DNA of 64,000 nt from JACKJP01 sp050249695 (GTDB taxonomy: Bacteria > Pseudomonadota > Alphaproteobacteria > Rhizobiales > Tepidamorphaceae), in the NCBI GenBank assembly GCA_050249695.1, contig JBFWQA010000002.1:124001-188000 (forward strand), written 5' to 3'. A model generated the notes under the pieces. It was not told the DNA's origin and did not search any database. It was given only the letters and a program-made list of their open reading frames with translations. Position 1 is the stretch's first letter. Every line of letters starts with the position of its first letter. Below, piece by piece: positions 6,948-15,073 of this stretch. The position numbers and the translations under genes were made by a program.

Positions 6948-8708
6948 TCATTCTCCATCGGAATCGATTTCGGCCTCGGGATCGGCGAGGCCCTCCGGAT
7001 CTGCGGCGCGCAGTTCGCGCACCGTCATCTCCGCATCGGGAAACTGCGCCATGACCGCGGCGACGACGGGATGGCTCCTGAGCGCCGCGAGACGCCGGTC
7101 CTCATTGTCCCGGCGACGCTTTTCAATGGGATCCTCGCCCGTCTCGCGGGACGGGCTGACCATCCAGGTCTGGCCCGTCCATTCCTTCAACCGGCTGGAC
7201 AGTTCGTTATAGATAGTCATCGGCGCGCCCGGTTCCAGCGCAAATTCCAGCGACAGATGTCCGAAGCGGACCGGCCTGACGAACCGCTCGAGCTTCATCT
7301 TCAGCGGAATGTCGCGCTGCGCAGCGGCGAGCGCGACCACATCCTCGATCCGCTCAAGGCGGATGGCTGGCGCCGTCTCGGCCATCGCCGTCTCCGGCGC
7401 CTCTCGCGGACGCGACGCTGCAAGGCCGTGACCGCGCGTATCCGCACGAGGGGAGGACGGCGCGAAGGCGCGGGGCGAAGCGGACGGTGGCGTATCTCCC
7501 AGCGGTTTCGGGGCCATGTCCCCGCCCTCGGCGAGCTTCCTCAGCGCCTCCTCCGGTGTCGGCATCGTCGCCATATGCGCCAGGCGCACCAGCACCATTT
7601 CGGCCGCATGGGCAGGCCGCGGCGCGGTTTCCACCTCGCCATGCCCCTTGAGCAGCACCTGCCAGGCCCGCGACAGCGCCGAAACGGGCAGCGTCTCGGC
7701 GAATGCCGCGCCGCGCGTCCGCTCGTCCTCGTTCAATACCTGATCGCCGCGAAGTTCGGGCGTCAGCTTGAACCTTGTCGCCAGATGCGCGGCCTCCGCC
7801 AGGTCGTCAATGACCGCGAGCGGATCGGCGCCGGTGACATAGAGTTCGTCGAATATGGCGAGCGCGCCCGCGACATCGCCCTGCATGACGGTCTCGAACA
7901 GATCGAGCGTGCGGCCGCGATCGGCCACGCCGAGCATGGTCCGCAACGCCTCCGCGCCGACCCTGCCGCCGCCATGGGCGATCGCCTGGTCGAGCAGCGA
8001 GAGCGCGTCGCGCACCGAGCCCTCGGCCGCGCGCGCGATCAGCGCCAGCGCGTCCGCCTCGACCTCGACATCCTCCTTAGCCGCGATGCCGGCGAGATGG
8101 GCGGTCAGCGCGTCGCCGGGAATTCGCCTCAGATCGAAGCGCTGGCAACGCGACAGCACCGTGATCGGCACCTTGCGGATCTCGGTCGTCGCGAAGATGA
8201 ACTTCACGTGGTCCGGCGGCTCCTCCAGCGTCTTCAGCAGGCCGTTGAAGGCCGCGCGGGAGAGCATGTGCACCTCGTCGATGATGAAGACCTTGTAGCG
8301 CGCGGCAACCGGCCTGTAGGCGGCGCTGTCTATAATGTCGCGGATGTCGTCGATGCCGGTGTGAGAGGCGGCATCCATCTCGATGACATCCATGTGGCGC
8401 GAATCGAGGATCGCCTCGCAATGAACGCCCATCTCCTTCATGTCCAGCGTCGGCTCGTCATGGCCGGGGGCGGTGTAGTTGAAGGCACGGGCGAGGATGC
8501 GCGCGGTCGTCGTCTTGCCGACACCACGCACGCCGGTCAGCATATAGGCATGGGCGAGACGCCCGGCAGCGAACGCGTTGCGCAGGGTGCGCACCATCGC
8601 CTCCTGACCGATCAGGTCGGCAAAGCTCGTCGGGCGGTATTTGCGCGCCAGCACGCGATAGCCACTCTGCGGCAGGGCGGCCATGGTTTCCATCGGGCGC
8701 TCGTCCAT
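6948..8708 (-). CDS. dnaX: DNA polymerase III subunit gamma/tau
   Basis: This 586-residue clamp-loader ATPase subunit has the opening YRVLARKYRPTSFADLIGQE, a Walker A motif GVRGVGKTT (59-67), a Walker B/DEVH-like motif IIDEVHML, the arginine-finger motif SRCQRFDLRRI, and a variable Pro/Ala-rich linker before the C-terminal domain. The zinc module of four cysteines known from E. coli DnaX is reduced here to one cysteine (GVHCEAI). The frame is open to 9008, but that part crosses the SRP RNA gene, so ATG at 8708 is chosen (8693 is a second candidate). It heads dnaX-ybaB-recR. I see no slippery A-tract for programmed frameshifting. Confidence 0.94.
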   Translation of the reverse strand: MDERPMETMAALPQSGYRVLARKYRPTSFADLIGQEAMVRTLRNAFAAGRLAHAYMLTGVRGVGKTTTARILARAFNYTAPGHDEPTLDMKEMGVHCEAILDSRHMDVIEMDAASHTGIDDIRDIIDSAAYRPVAARYKVFIIDEVHMLSRAAFNGLLKTLEEPPDHVKFIFATTEIRKVPITVLSRCQRFDLRRIPGDALTAHLAGIAAKEDVEVEADALALIARAAEGSVRDALSLLDQAIAHGGGRVGAEALRTMLGVADRGRTLDLFETVMQGDVAGALAIFDELYVTGADPLAVIDDLAEAAHLATRFKLTPELRGDQVLNEDERTRGAAFAETLPVSALSRAWQVLLKGHGEVETAPRPAHAAEMVLVRLAHMATMPTPEEALRKLAEGGDMAPKPLGDTPPSASPRAFAPSSPRADTRGHGLAASRPREAPETAMAETAPAIRLERIEDVVALAAAQRDIPLKMKLERFVRPVRFGHLSLEFALEPGAPMTIYNELSSRLKEWTGQTWMVSPSRETGEDPIEKRRRDNEDRRLAALRSHPVVAAVMAQFPDAEMTVRELRAADPEGLADPEAEIDSDGE

Positions 8709-8780
8709 GAAATCCCGTCCAATTCTTCCGGCTTCAGACCGAAAGGCGCATTGTGCACGATTCTCCGGCGGGCAGAAGGT

Positions 8781-8878
8781 GGGAGACTGGACAGACGACC
8801 CGAACCGAAACTCGTTAGGGCTGCTTCCTTCCGGACCTGACCCGGTTGGCGAGGGATCCGCCCGCCGCCAGCCTCCCG
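8781..8878 (-). ncRNA. ffs: Small bacterial SRP RNA (4.5S RNA)
   Basis: Read on the minus strand, the sequence holds the invariant SRP core GGTCAGGTCCGGAAGGAAGC followed by AGCC, which forms the domain IV hairpin bound by Ffh. The ends pair perfectly: GGGAGGCTGG (8877-8868) with CCAGTCTCCC (8790-8781), counting one G-U pair, so the RNA folds into the expected long rod of about 98 nt. It lies 72 bp upstream of dnaX on the same strand, the usual alphaproteobacterial location. With Ffh it targets membrane and secreted proteins to FtsY. Exact ends are approximate within a few bases. Confidence 0.93.
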
Positions 8879-8885
8879 AGGGCGT

Positions 8886-8914
8886 TATATCAGCAAGGGG
8901 GTGGCGGTTGGCAA
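8886..8914 (-). promoter_or_regulatory. Predicted sigma70-type promoter of the SRP RNA gene
   Basis: On the minus strand a -35 box TTGCCA (8914-8909) and a -10 box GATATA (8891-8886) are separated by 17 bp. Seven bases further lies 8879, next to the 5' end predicted from the terminal stem of the RNA. The agreement between promoter spacing and the folded RNA end supports the call. The same transcript could read into dnaX, since no terminator with a T-run was seen between them. Confidence 0.55.
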
Positions 8915-9012
8915 GGGTTCGCGGCGGCGGGAGACGGCCACGAAGCTGCCATGACTTGCCCGAACCCTGTTTTCCCGCTTTGCTCTTGTTCTCTCTGTCA
9001 GGGCCCATCCCG

Positions 9013-9456
9013 ATGCAAGAACCCGATTGCGCCTTTCAGCTCGACCTGCGCCTTCAAGGCGATACGCTGCCGATCGGCGACATGGGGCTGTCGCGCGTGC
9101 TGCTGATGAACGATTGCCGGTATTGCTGGCTGGTCGCCGTGCCGCGCCGCGCCGGTCTTATCGAGATCATCGACCTCTCCGAACACGAACGCCGGCAGTT
9201 CTGGGAGGAAGTCGACATCCTTTCACGCTGCATGAAATCGATGCGGTCCCATGGCAAGCTGAACGTCGGCGCGCTGGGCAATGTTGTAAAGCAGCTGCAT
9301 TTGCATATCGTCTCGCGGCACAATGCCGATGCGGCCTGGCCCGGTCCCGTATGGGGACACGGCGCCCGCGTTCCCTACGGGACGGATGAAGGGGCAGGGC
9401 TCGTCACGCAGTTTCGCACCGCGCTCCGCCACGAACTGATCCGCACCGACACCTGA
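9013..9456 (+). CDS. HIT-domain protein (nucleotide hydrolase/transferase family)
   Basis: This 147-residue protein belongs to the histidine-triad superfamily, whose members hydrolyse dinucleoside polyphosphates or AMP conjugates. The active-site region is GNVVKQLHLHIVSRHNADAAWPGPVWG, spanning about residues 89-115. The motif reads Q-x-H-x-H rather than H-x-H-x-H; the middle histidine (His96), the nucleophile in the family, is kept. ATG at 9013 gives the normal domain length; the frame upstream crosses the SRP RNA gene. It lies 15 bp before nudC, and both act on nucleotide-type phosphodiester or pyrophosphate bonds. The substrate is unknown. Confidence 0.88.
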   Translation: MQEPDCAFQLDLRLQGDTLPIGDMGLSRVLLMNDCRYCWLVAVPRRAGLIEIIDLSEHERRQFWEEVDILSRCMKSMRSHGKLNVGALGNVVKQLHLHIVSRHNADAAWPGPVWGHGARVPYGTDEGAGLVTQFRTALRHELIRTDT

Positions 9457-9471
9457 GGAATAGGCTTTGAG

Positions 9472-10395
9472 ATGGATGACGACGTGACAGGCAGGATGGG
9501 GTTTGCCCGCTCCTTCATCGACCGACAGGCATTGCTGCGCGCCAACGATGCGGAAATCGCGGCGATGCTCAGGCGCAGCGAGGCGCAGTTCTATCTTTTC
9601 GCAGGGGAGCGGGTGCTGGTTCAGGTTGGCGCCGCGCCGCAGACAGCCGGCTTCGCCGCCGAGCATGCGGTGGCGCTGATGAGCGAGGAACCCCCTGTCT
9701 TTCTCGGCATGGCCGACGGCCGGCCCCTCTTTGCCGCCGCGGCCATCGAAGAGATGGCGCTGCCCGACACGATCAAGCCGATCGACATCCGCTCGATCGC
9801 CATGCAGGGCCTGCTGCCGGAAGGCGAACTCGGGGCGCTGGCGCAGGGCCGGTCGATGCTCCATTGGCACGCCACGCACCGCTATTGCTCGCGCTGCGGC
9901 CATGAGAGCGTTCCCGTGCAGGGCGGTTACAGGCGAGATTGCGGCCACTGCGGCGCGCAGCACTTTCCGCGCACCGACCCGGTCTCGATCATGCTGATCG
10001 TCAACGGCGACAACTGCCTGCTCGGGCGCTCGGGCCGATTCGCCGCGCCGATGTATTCCACGCTCGCCGGCTTCATCGAACCCGGCGAAACGATAGAGGA
10101 CGCGGTGAGGCGCGAAACCATGGAGGAGGCCGGCGTGCGCGTGGGCAAGGTCGCCTACCTCGCCAGCCAGCCCTGGCCGTTCCCTGCATCGCTGATGATC
10201 GGCTGTTACGGCCAGGCGCTGTCGGAAGATATCGTGATCGACCGCGAGGAACTCATGGATGCCCGCTGGTTTTCCCGCGCCGACATCGGCACGATGCTCG
10301 CCGGCAAACATCCGGAGGGCCTCGTCGTGCCGCAGCGATTTTCGATCGCCCACCAGCTCATCTGGTCATGGATGGAAGGCAAGGCCGCGATCTGA
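9472..10395 (+). CDS. nudC: NAD+ diphosphatase / RNA deNADding enzyme NudC
   Basis: This 307-residue Nudix hydrolase cleaves NAD(H), and in E. coli also removes NAD caps from RNA. A zinc ribbon is formed by Cys139, Cys142, Cys157 and Cys160. The Nudix box runs 200-222 (G-x5-E-x7-REx2EEAG). The NudC signature SQPWPFPAS follows at about 232-240, which separates it from other Nudix proteins. It starts 15 bp after the HIT gene, suggesting a two-gene operon, and ends 12 bp before the convergent pheA. Confidence 0.95.
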   Translation: MDDDVTGRMGFARSFIDRQALLRANDAEIAAMLRRSEAQFYLFAGERVLVQVGAAPQTAGFAAEHAVALMSEEPPVFLGMADGRPLFAAAAIEEMALPDTIKPIDIRSIAMQGLLPEGELGALAQGRSMLHWHATHRYCSRCGHESVPVQGGYRRDCGHCGAQHFPRTDPVSIMLIVNGDNCLLGRSGRFAAPMYSTLAGFIEPGETIEDAVRRETMEEAGVRVGKVAYLASQPWPFPASLMIGCYGQALSEDIVIDREELMDARWFSRADIGTMLAGKHPEGLVVPQRFSIAHQLIWSWMEGKAAI

Positions 10396-10407
10396 CGCGA
10401 TGCCCGC

Positions 10408-11298
10408 CTATCCGGGATAGCGCAGGGTCGCTTCCTCGATCGCGGTCTCGCGGATCGATTCGCGGAATGAGGCAGCCTTGTAGACACCGAGAATCTTGAA
10501 TTCGCGCGTGTAATATTCCAGTTCGTCGAGCGCCCGCGCGACAGCCGGATCATGCGGATGGCCCTCGATGTCGGCGTAGAACTGCGTGGCGAAGAACTGG
10601 CCTTCGAGCTGGTAGGATTCCAGCTTGGTCATGTTGACCCCGTTGGTCGCGAACCCGCCCATCGCCTTGTAGAGGGCCGCGGGAACGTTGCGCACCCGGA
10701 AGACAAAGGTCGTGATCGTGCCCGAGCCGCCGGCCTCGGCCCAGCGCGGCTCGCGCGAGAGAATGACGAAGCGCGTCGTGTTGTGGTCCTCGTCCTCCAC
10801 ATCGCTCGCCAGGATGTCGAGCCCGTAGATTTCAGCCGCGAGACTGGAAGCAAGCGCTCCTTGCGTCGCATCGCCCAGCGCCGCGATCTCCCTTGCGGAC
10901 CCGGCCGTGTCGGCGGCGATGACGGCCTTGACCCCCTGCCGCCGGATCAGCTTGCGGCACTGGCCGAGCGCCATGATGTGGCTGCGCACATGGGTCAGCC
11001 CCTGCAGCGTCGCACCGCGCACGCCGAGGAGCTGATGATGGATCGGCAGAAAATATTCGCCGATGATCGAAAGGCCCGACGTCGGCATCAGGTAATGAAT
11101 ATCAGCCACGCGGCCTGCCACGGAATTCTCGATCGGAATCATCGCCAGCGCGGCGCGCTTCTCGGCAACTTCGGCAAAGGCGTCCTCGAAAGTCGCGCAT
11201 GGCACCGCCTCATATTCGGGAAACACATCCTGGCAGGCGATATGCGAATTCGCCCCGGGTTCGCCCTGAAAGACGATCTTGCTGTTGGCGTTGGACAT
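10408..11298 (-). CDS. pheA: Prephenate dehydratase (monofunctional)
   Basis: This 296-residue cytosolic enzyme converts prephenate to phenylpyruvate in phenylalanine synthesis. The catalytic domain shows FQGEPGANSH near the N-terminus, IPIENSVAGRV at about 54-64 and the NTTRF motif at 173-177. An ACT regulatory domain follows, with LESYQLEGQFFATQFYADIEGH in the position of the ESRP Phe-binding motif, which implies feedback inhibition by phenylalanine. There is no chorismate mutase domain, as is usual in alphaproteobacteria. It lies 28 bp downstream of kdsB on the same strand, so the two may be cotranscribed. Its 3' end is 12 bp from the convergent nudC. Confidence 0.95.
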   Translation of the reverse strand: MSNANSKIVFQGEPGANSHIACQDVFPEYEAVPCATFEDAFAEVAEKRAALAMIPIENSVAGRVADIHYLMPTSGLSIIGEYFLPIHHQLLGVRGATLQGLTHVRSHIMALGQCRKLIRRQGVKAVIAADTAGSAREIAALGDATQGALASSLAAEIYGLDILASDVEDEDHNTTRFVILSREPRWAEAGGSGTITTFVFRVRNVPAALYKAMGGFATNGVNMTKLESYQLEGQFFATQFYADIEGHPHDPAVARALDELEYYTREFKILGVYKAASFRESIRETAIEEATLRYPG

Positions 11299-11326
11299 GG
11301 CGCGGAGTCTTTTTTCTTAAAACAAA

Positions 11327-12061
11327 TCAGGCCCGTGCGCCAATCAGGCGGCGGGCCAGCTCAAGATCGGCGGGAGTATCGACGCCGACCGGCACGGAGT
11401 CAACGAGGGCGACATCGATGCGCATGCCGGCTTCCAGCGCGCGCAACTGCTCCAAGCGCTCGCGTTTCTCCAAAGTCGAGGGCGGAAGCTGTACAAACCT
11501 TTCCAGCGCGTCGCGCCGATAGGCATAGATGCCGATGTGGTGATAGAGCGGTCCCTCTCCATAGGGGGCGGTCGCGCGGGTGAAATAAAGCGCCCTGAAG
11601 CGCCTGTCGCCGAGCGGCGAGGCGACGATCTTCACGACATTCGGATCGTCGCGCTCCGCCTCGTCACGGATCTCCGCCGCGATCGTGCCGATAGCCACGG
11701 CCGGATCGGCAAGCAGGGCGCCGGCGGCGGCGATGTCGCCGGGCTCGATCAGCGGATAGTCGCCCTGCAGGTTGATGACGACGTCGTGCCGGCCTTGCGG
11801 ATCGGCAAGACAGAGGGCCTCGAAAACGCGGTCAGAACCTGACGGGTGGTCCGGCCGGGTCAACACCGCCCGCCCGCCCGCGGCCTCGACGACGGACGCA
11901 ATTTCGGGTGTATCCGTAGCGACGATCACGGTGCCAGCGCCGGAGGCGACGGCTGCCTCCCATACGCGCTGGATCATCGGCTTGCCGCTGAGGTCGGCAA
12001 GCGGCTTTCGCGGCAGCCGCGTCGCGGCCATGCGCGCGGGAATGATGACGAGCGGGTTCAC
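11327..12061 (-). CDS. kdsB: 3-deoxy-manno-octulosonate cytidylyltransferase (CMP-Kdo synthetase)
   Basis: This 244-residue enzyme activates Kdo as CMP-Kdo for the inner core of lipopolysaccharide. The nucleotide-binding N-terminus IIPARMAATRLPRKPLADL, the HPSGSDRV segment, NLQGDYPLIEP and the HHIGIYAYRR stretch are all typical of KdsB. ATG at 12061 gives family length. It is divergent from the cytochrome c gene, with 178 bp between them, and precedes pheA. Its presence shows a Kdo-containing outer membrane. Confidence 0.95.
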   Translation of the reverse strand: MNPLVIIPARMAATRLPRKPLADLSGKPMIQRVWEAAVASGAGTVIVATDTPEIASVVEAAGGRAVLTRPDHPSGSDRVFEALCLADPQGRHDVVINLQGDYPLIEPGDIAAAGALLADPAVAIGTIAAEIRDEAERDDPNVVKIVASPLGDRRFRALYFTRATAPYGEGPLYHHIGIYAYRRDALERFVQLPPSTLEKRERLEQLRALEAGMRIDVALVDSVPVGVDTPADLELARRLIGARA

Positions 12062-12239
12062 CTTGTCGTTGCGCCCTTTTGCCGCTGTGCAAGACTATTG
12101 AACGGGCCGCTTATACGTGTTGCTTTGGCCGCCGGAAAGCGGGTAGTCTCCGCCGCGATTTGGGCGGGGCTTGCCACCAGTGTACCGATTCCGGGACCGA
12201 TCCTCGCGAACCTGTTGATAAACATGGTGTTTGACAACA

Positions 12240-13031
12240 ATGAACAGTTTTGAATTTAACAAGATCGCCGGGGCAGTCCTTGGCACGCTGCTTGTGGTCC
12301 TGGGTATCGGCGTGCTCGCCGACGCGCTTTTCGATGTGGAAGCGCCCGAAAAGCCGGGCTACGCGGTAGCGGTTGCCGAAGAGGGCGAAGGCGGCGAAGG
12401 GGCCGGCAAGCAGGAAGTCGCGGAGACCCCGCTGCCGGTTCTGCTGGCGTCCGCTTCCGCCGAAAAAGGCGCGGACGTCTCGAAAAAATGCGCTTCCTGC
12501 CACTCGTTCGAACAGGGCGGTCCGAACAAGGTCGGCCCCGATCTCTACAATGTCGTCGGCCGCGTGAAAGGGTCGCACGAGGGCTTCAAGTACTCCGCCG
12601 CGATGGAGGAACTCCATGCCGCGGGCAAGACATGGACGCTTGAGGATCTGAACCATTTCATCAGGGACCCGAAGGGAACGATCCCGGGCACGGCGATGGG
12701 CTTTGCCGGTCTGAAGAAGGACAGCGAACGGGCCGACATGCTGATGTATCTGCGCTCGCTTTCCGACAATCCGGTGCCGTTGCCGCAACCCGAGGCCGCA
12801 GCGCCGGCCTCCGGCGAGAGCGCTCCGGCGGGCACCGCTTCCGGCGCAGCCGCTCCGGCCCAGGGCGAAGGCGGCCAGGCGCCGGCGCAGAACTCGCAGC
12901 AGGAAGGCGCGCCGCCGATCGTGCCGCCGGCGCAACAGACTCCCGGTCAGCCGAGCGCGGAACCTGCGCCGACAACCCCGCCGCAGGAAAAGGTTGCTCC
13001 TCAGGAAGATCAGAAGCCTCAGCAGCAGTGA
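12240..13031 (+). CDS. cycM: Membrane-anchored class I cytochrome c with extended Pro/Ala/Gln tail
   Basis: This 263-residue protein has an N-terminal signal-anchor (about residues 8-30), a short acidic linker, and a class I cytochrome c domain with the haem motif CASCH (Cys84, Cys87, His88) and axial Met153 in GTAMGFAGL. Such CycM/cyt c552 proteins carry electrons from the bc1 complex to aa3 oxidase at the periplasmic face. Residues from about 177 to the end form a low-complexity Pro/Ala/Gln tail, which is not part of the usual domain. ATG at 12240 is preferred over TTG at 12231 because the anchor follows directly. A terminator follows at 13059. Confidence 0.88.
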   Translation: MNSFEFNKIAGAVLGTLLVVLGIGVLADALFDVEAPEKPGYAVAVAEEGEGGEGAGKQEVAETPLPVLLASASAEKGADVSKKCASCHSFEQGGPNKVGPDLYNVVGRVKGSHEGFKYSAAMEELHAAGKTWTLEDLNHFIRDPKGTIPGTAMGFAGLKKDSERADMLMYLRSLSDNPVPLPQPEAAAPASGESAPAGTASGAAAPAQGEGGQAPAQNSQQEGAPPIVPPAQQTPGQPSAEPAPTTPPQEKVAPQEDQKPQQQ

Positions 13032-13085
13032 GCCGACGCGTCGGCTCAACCGTTGTTCAAGCCGGCTTTCGGGCCGGCTTTTTCT
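13029..13085 (+). terminator. Terminator of cycM, preceded by a 20-bp perfect palindrome
   Basis: A stem AAGCCGGC (13059-13066), loop TTTCGG and GCCGGCTT (13073-13080) is followed by a T-rich run, a classic intrinsic terminator. Just before it, TGAGCCGACGCGTCGGCTCA (13029-13048) is a perfect palindrome that includes the cycM stop codon. This first palindrome has no T-run and may stabilise the mRNA end. Confidence 0.82.
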
Positions 13086-13222
13086 TTGCCCTGCATCCAG
13101 AAGCTTCCTGCGGCGGTGACATTCACGCGCTCGTCACCCACATCATTCGACGGGGCCGCCGCGATTTTGTACGATTGCCGAGATATGCCAATCTTCCCGA
13201 CGCCTGACCAGGAGAACCATCA

Positions 13223-15073
13223 TTGACCGTTGCCATCCGAAGCTCTCTCGCCGGCCTGCTCATTCTGACGATCGCGGCCCTCGCTCCGGTCATCGCTCAC
13301 GCGCAGCAGGAAAAGGAATGGCACCACGGTCTGTCGCTATTCGGTGAGCTGAAATACAAGCCCGACTTCACGCATTTCGATTACGTCAATCCGGATGCGC
13401 CAAAGGGCGGGACGCTTCGTCTGTCGGCCATCGGCTCCTTCGACTCGCTCAATCCCTTCATCGTCAAGGGCACACCGGCGGGAGGTGTCACCCTCATCTA
13501 TGACACGCTGATGGAGAGTGCCGCGGACGAGCCGTCTTCCGAATATGGCCTGCTCGCCGAAGCGGTCTCTTATCCGGAAGATTTTTCATCCGTGACCTAC
13601 AGGCTGAGGCCCGAGGCGCGCTGGCATGATGGCGAGCCCATCACGGCGGAAGACGTCGTCTGGTCGCTGGAGACGCTGAAAAAATCCCATCCCTTTTACA
13701 ACGCCTATTATCGCAACGTGGTCAGCGCCGAAGTCACCGGCGAACGCGAGGTGACCTTCCGCTTCGACCAGAAGGGCAATCGCGAACTGCCGCAGATTAC
13801 CGGTCAGATACGCGTCCTGCCCAGGCATTACTGGCAATCGGAGAGTCGCGACTTTTCGACGACGACGCTGGAACCGCCGCTGGGCTCCGGACCCTACAAG
13901 ATCGGAGCCGTCCAGCCGGGTCGCTCGATCACGCTGGAGCGGGTCGATGATTACTGGGGCAAGGATCTGCCCGTGAACGCCGGACGGCACAATTTCGACC
14001 GTATCACCTACGAATATTTCAGAGACACGACGGTCGCGCTGGAGGCCTTCAAGGCCGATACGTTCGATATCCGTCTGGAGAGCAGCGCCAAGGCCTGGGC
14101 CACCAGCTATGATTTCCCTGCGTTGAAGCGCGGCGACGTCATCAAGGAAGTCTTCAAGACCAAGAATGCCGAACCGATGCAGGGCCTCGTCTTCAATCTC
14201 AGGCGCGAGCAGTTCGCCGATCCGCGCGTAAGGGCGGCGTTCAACTACGCATTCGATTTCGAGTGGCTCAACGCGAACATCTTCTACGACCAGTACAAGC
14301 GCACGGGAAGCTATTTCGCCAATTCCGAACTGGCGGCGACCGGCCTGCCGGAAGGTCTGGAACTGGAGATGCTAAAGCCGCTCCGCGGGCAGGTCCCGGA
14401 AGAAGTGTTCACAACGCCCTTCGAAAATCCGGTCGGGGGCGATCCGCGCCAGTCGCGCGCCAATCTGCGCAAGGCGCGCGATCTCCTGGAGGCTGCCGGC
14501 TGGCACATCGGCAACGCGAACGGCCGGCAGATGCTGGTGAACGACAAGGGTGAACCGTTTGAGGTGCAATTTCTGCTCGTCCAGCCGGATATGGAGCGGA
14601 TCATCAGCCCGTACATCCAGAATCTCGAGAAGCTGGGGATCGATGCGTCGATCCGCGTCGTCGATAGCGCGCAATACCAGGAGCGCATGAACAATTTCGA
14701 CTTCGACATGGTTGTCGGGAGCTTTCAGCAGTCCCTCTCACCGGGCAACGAACAGCGTGACTTCTGGGGATCGGAGGCCGCCGACATGCGCGGCAGCCGC
14801 AACGTCATCGGGATCAAGAACCCCGCCGTTGACGCGCTGATCGACAAGATCATCTACGCCAAGGACCGGGCGCATCTGGTGGCCGCGTCGAAGGCGCTCG
14901 ACCGCGTGCTTCTGTGGAATCATTATCTCGTTCCGCAATTCTATTTCGCCGGCTACCGCGTGGCGCGCTGGGACCGGTTCGGCCTGCCTGAAACCTTGCC
15001 CGACTACACGTTCACCACCGACAACTGGTGGTGGGACACGGAAAAGGCTTCCAGGATCAAGGGCGCCAACTGA
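13223..15073 (+). CDS. yejA: Peptide ABC transporter periplasmic binding protein, first copy (Sec-exported)
   Basis: This 616-residue family 5 solute-binding protein has a Sec signal peptide ending around AHAQQ (residue 27). The mature start HGLSLFGELKYKPDFTHFDYVNPDAPKGG is the YejA signature. It captures oligopeptides in the periplasm for the YejBEF importer. The start codon is TTG at 13223, supported by AGGAGA 8-9 bases upstream and by the signal peptide beginning there; no ATG is available nearby. It shares a TGATG overlap with the second binding-protein gene. The Yej system handles antimicrobial and microcin-like peptides in other bacteria. Confidence 0.9.
   Translation: MTVAIRSSLAGLLILTIAALAPVIAHAQQEKEWHHGLSLFGELKYKPDFTHFDYVNPDAPKGGTLRLSAIGSFDSLNPFIVKGTPAGGVTLIYDTLMESAADEPSSEYGLLAEAVSYPEDFSSVTYRLRPEARWHDGEPITAEDVVWSLETLKKSHPFYNAYYRNVVSAEVTGEREVTFRFDQKGNRELPQITGQIRVLPRHYWQSESRDFSTTTLEPPLGSGPYKIGAVQPGRSITLERVDDYWGKDLPVNAGRHNFDRITYEYFRDTTVALEAFKADTFDIRLESSAKAWATSYDFPALKRGDVIKEVFKTKNAEPMQGLVFNLRREQFADPRVRAAFNYAFDFEWLNANIFYDQYKRTGSYFANSELAATGLPEGLELEMLKPLRGQVPEEVFTTPFENPVGGDPRQSRANLRKARDLLEAAGWHIGNANGRQMLVNDKGEPFEVQFLLVQPDMERIISPYIQNLEKLGIDASIRVVDSAQYQERMNNFDFDMVVGSFQQSLSPGNEQRDFWGSEAADMRGSRNVIGIKNPAVDALIDKIIYAKDRAHLVAASKALDRVLLWNHYLVPQFYFAGYRVARWDRFGLPETLPDYTFTTDNWWWDTEKASRIKGAN

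Noticed and set aside
6498..8840. A 780-codon open frame on the plus strand across recR, ybaB and dnaX
   Set aside because: It is antisense to three confidently identified genes and the SRP RNA, and the protein has low-complexity Arg/Gly/His-rich sequence typical of the reverse strand in GC-rich coding DNA.
9223..10353. A 376-codon minus-strand frame opposite nudC
   Set aside because: Composition and lack of motifs mark it as antisense to nudC, which has all its signature residues.
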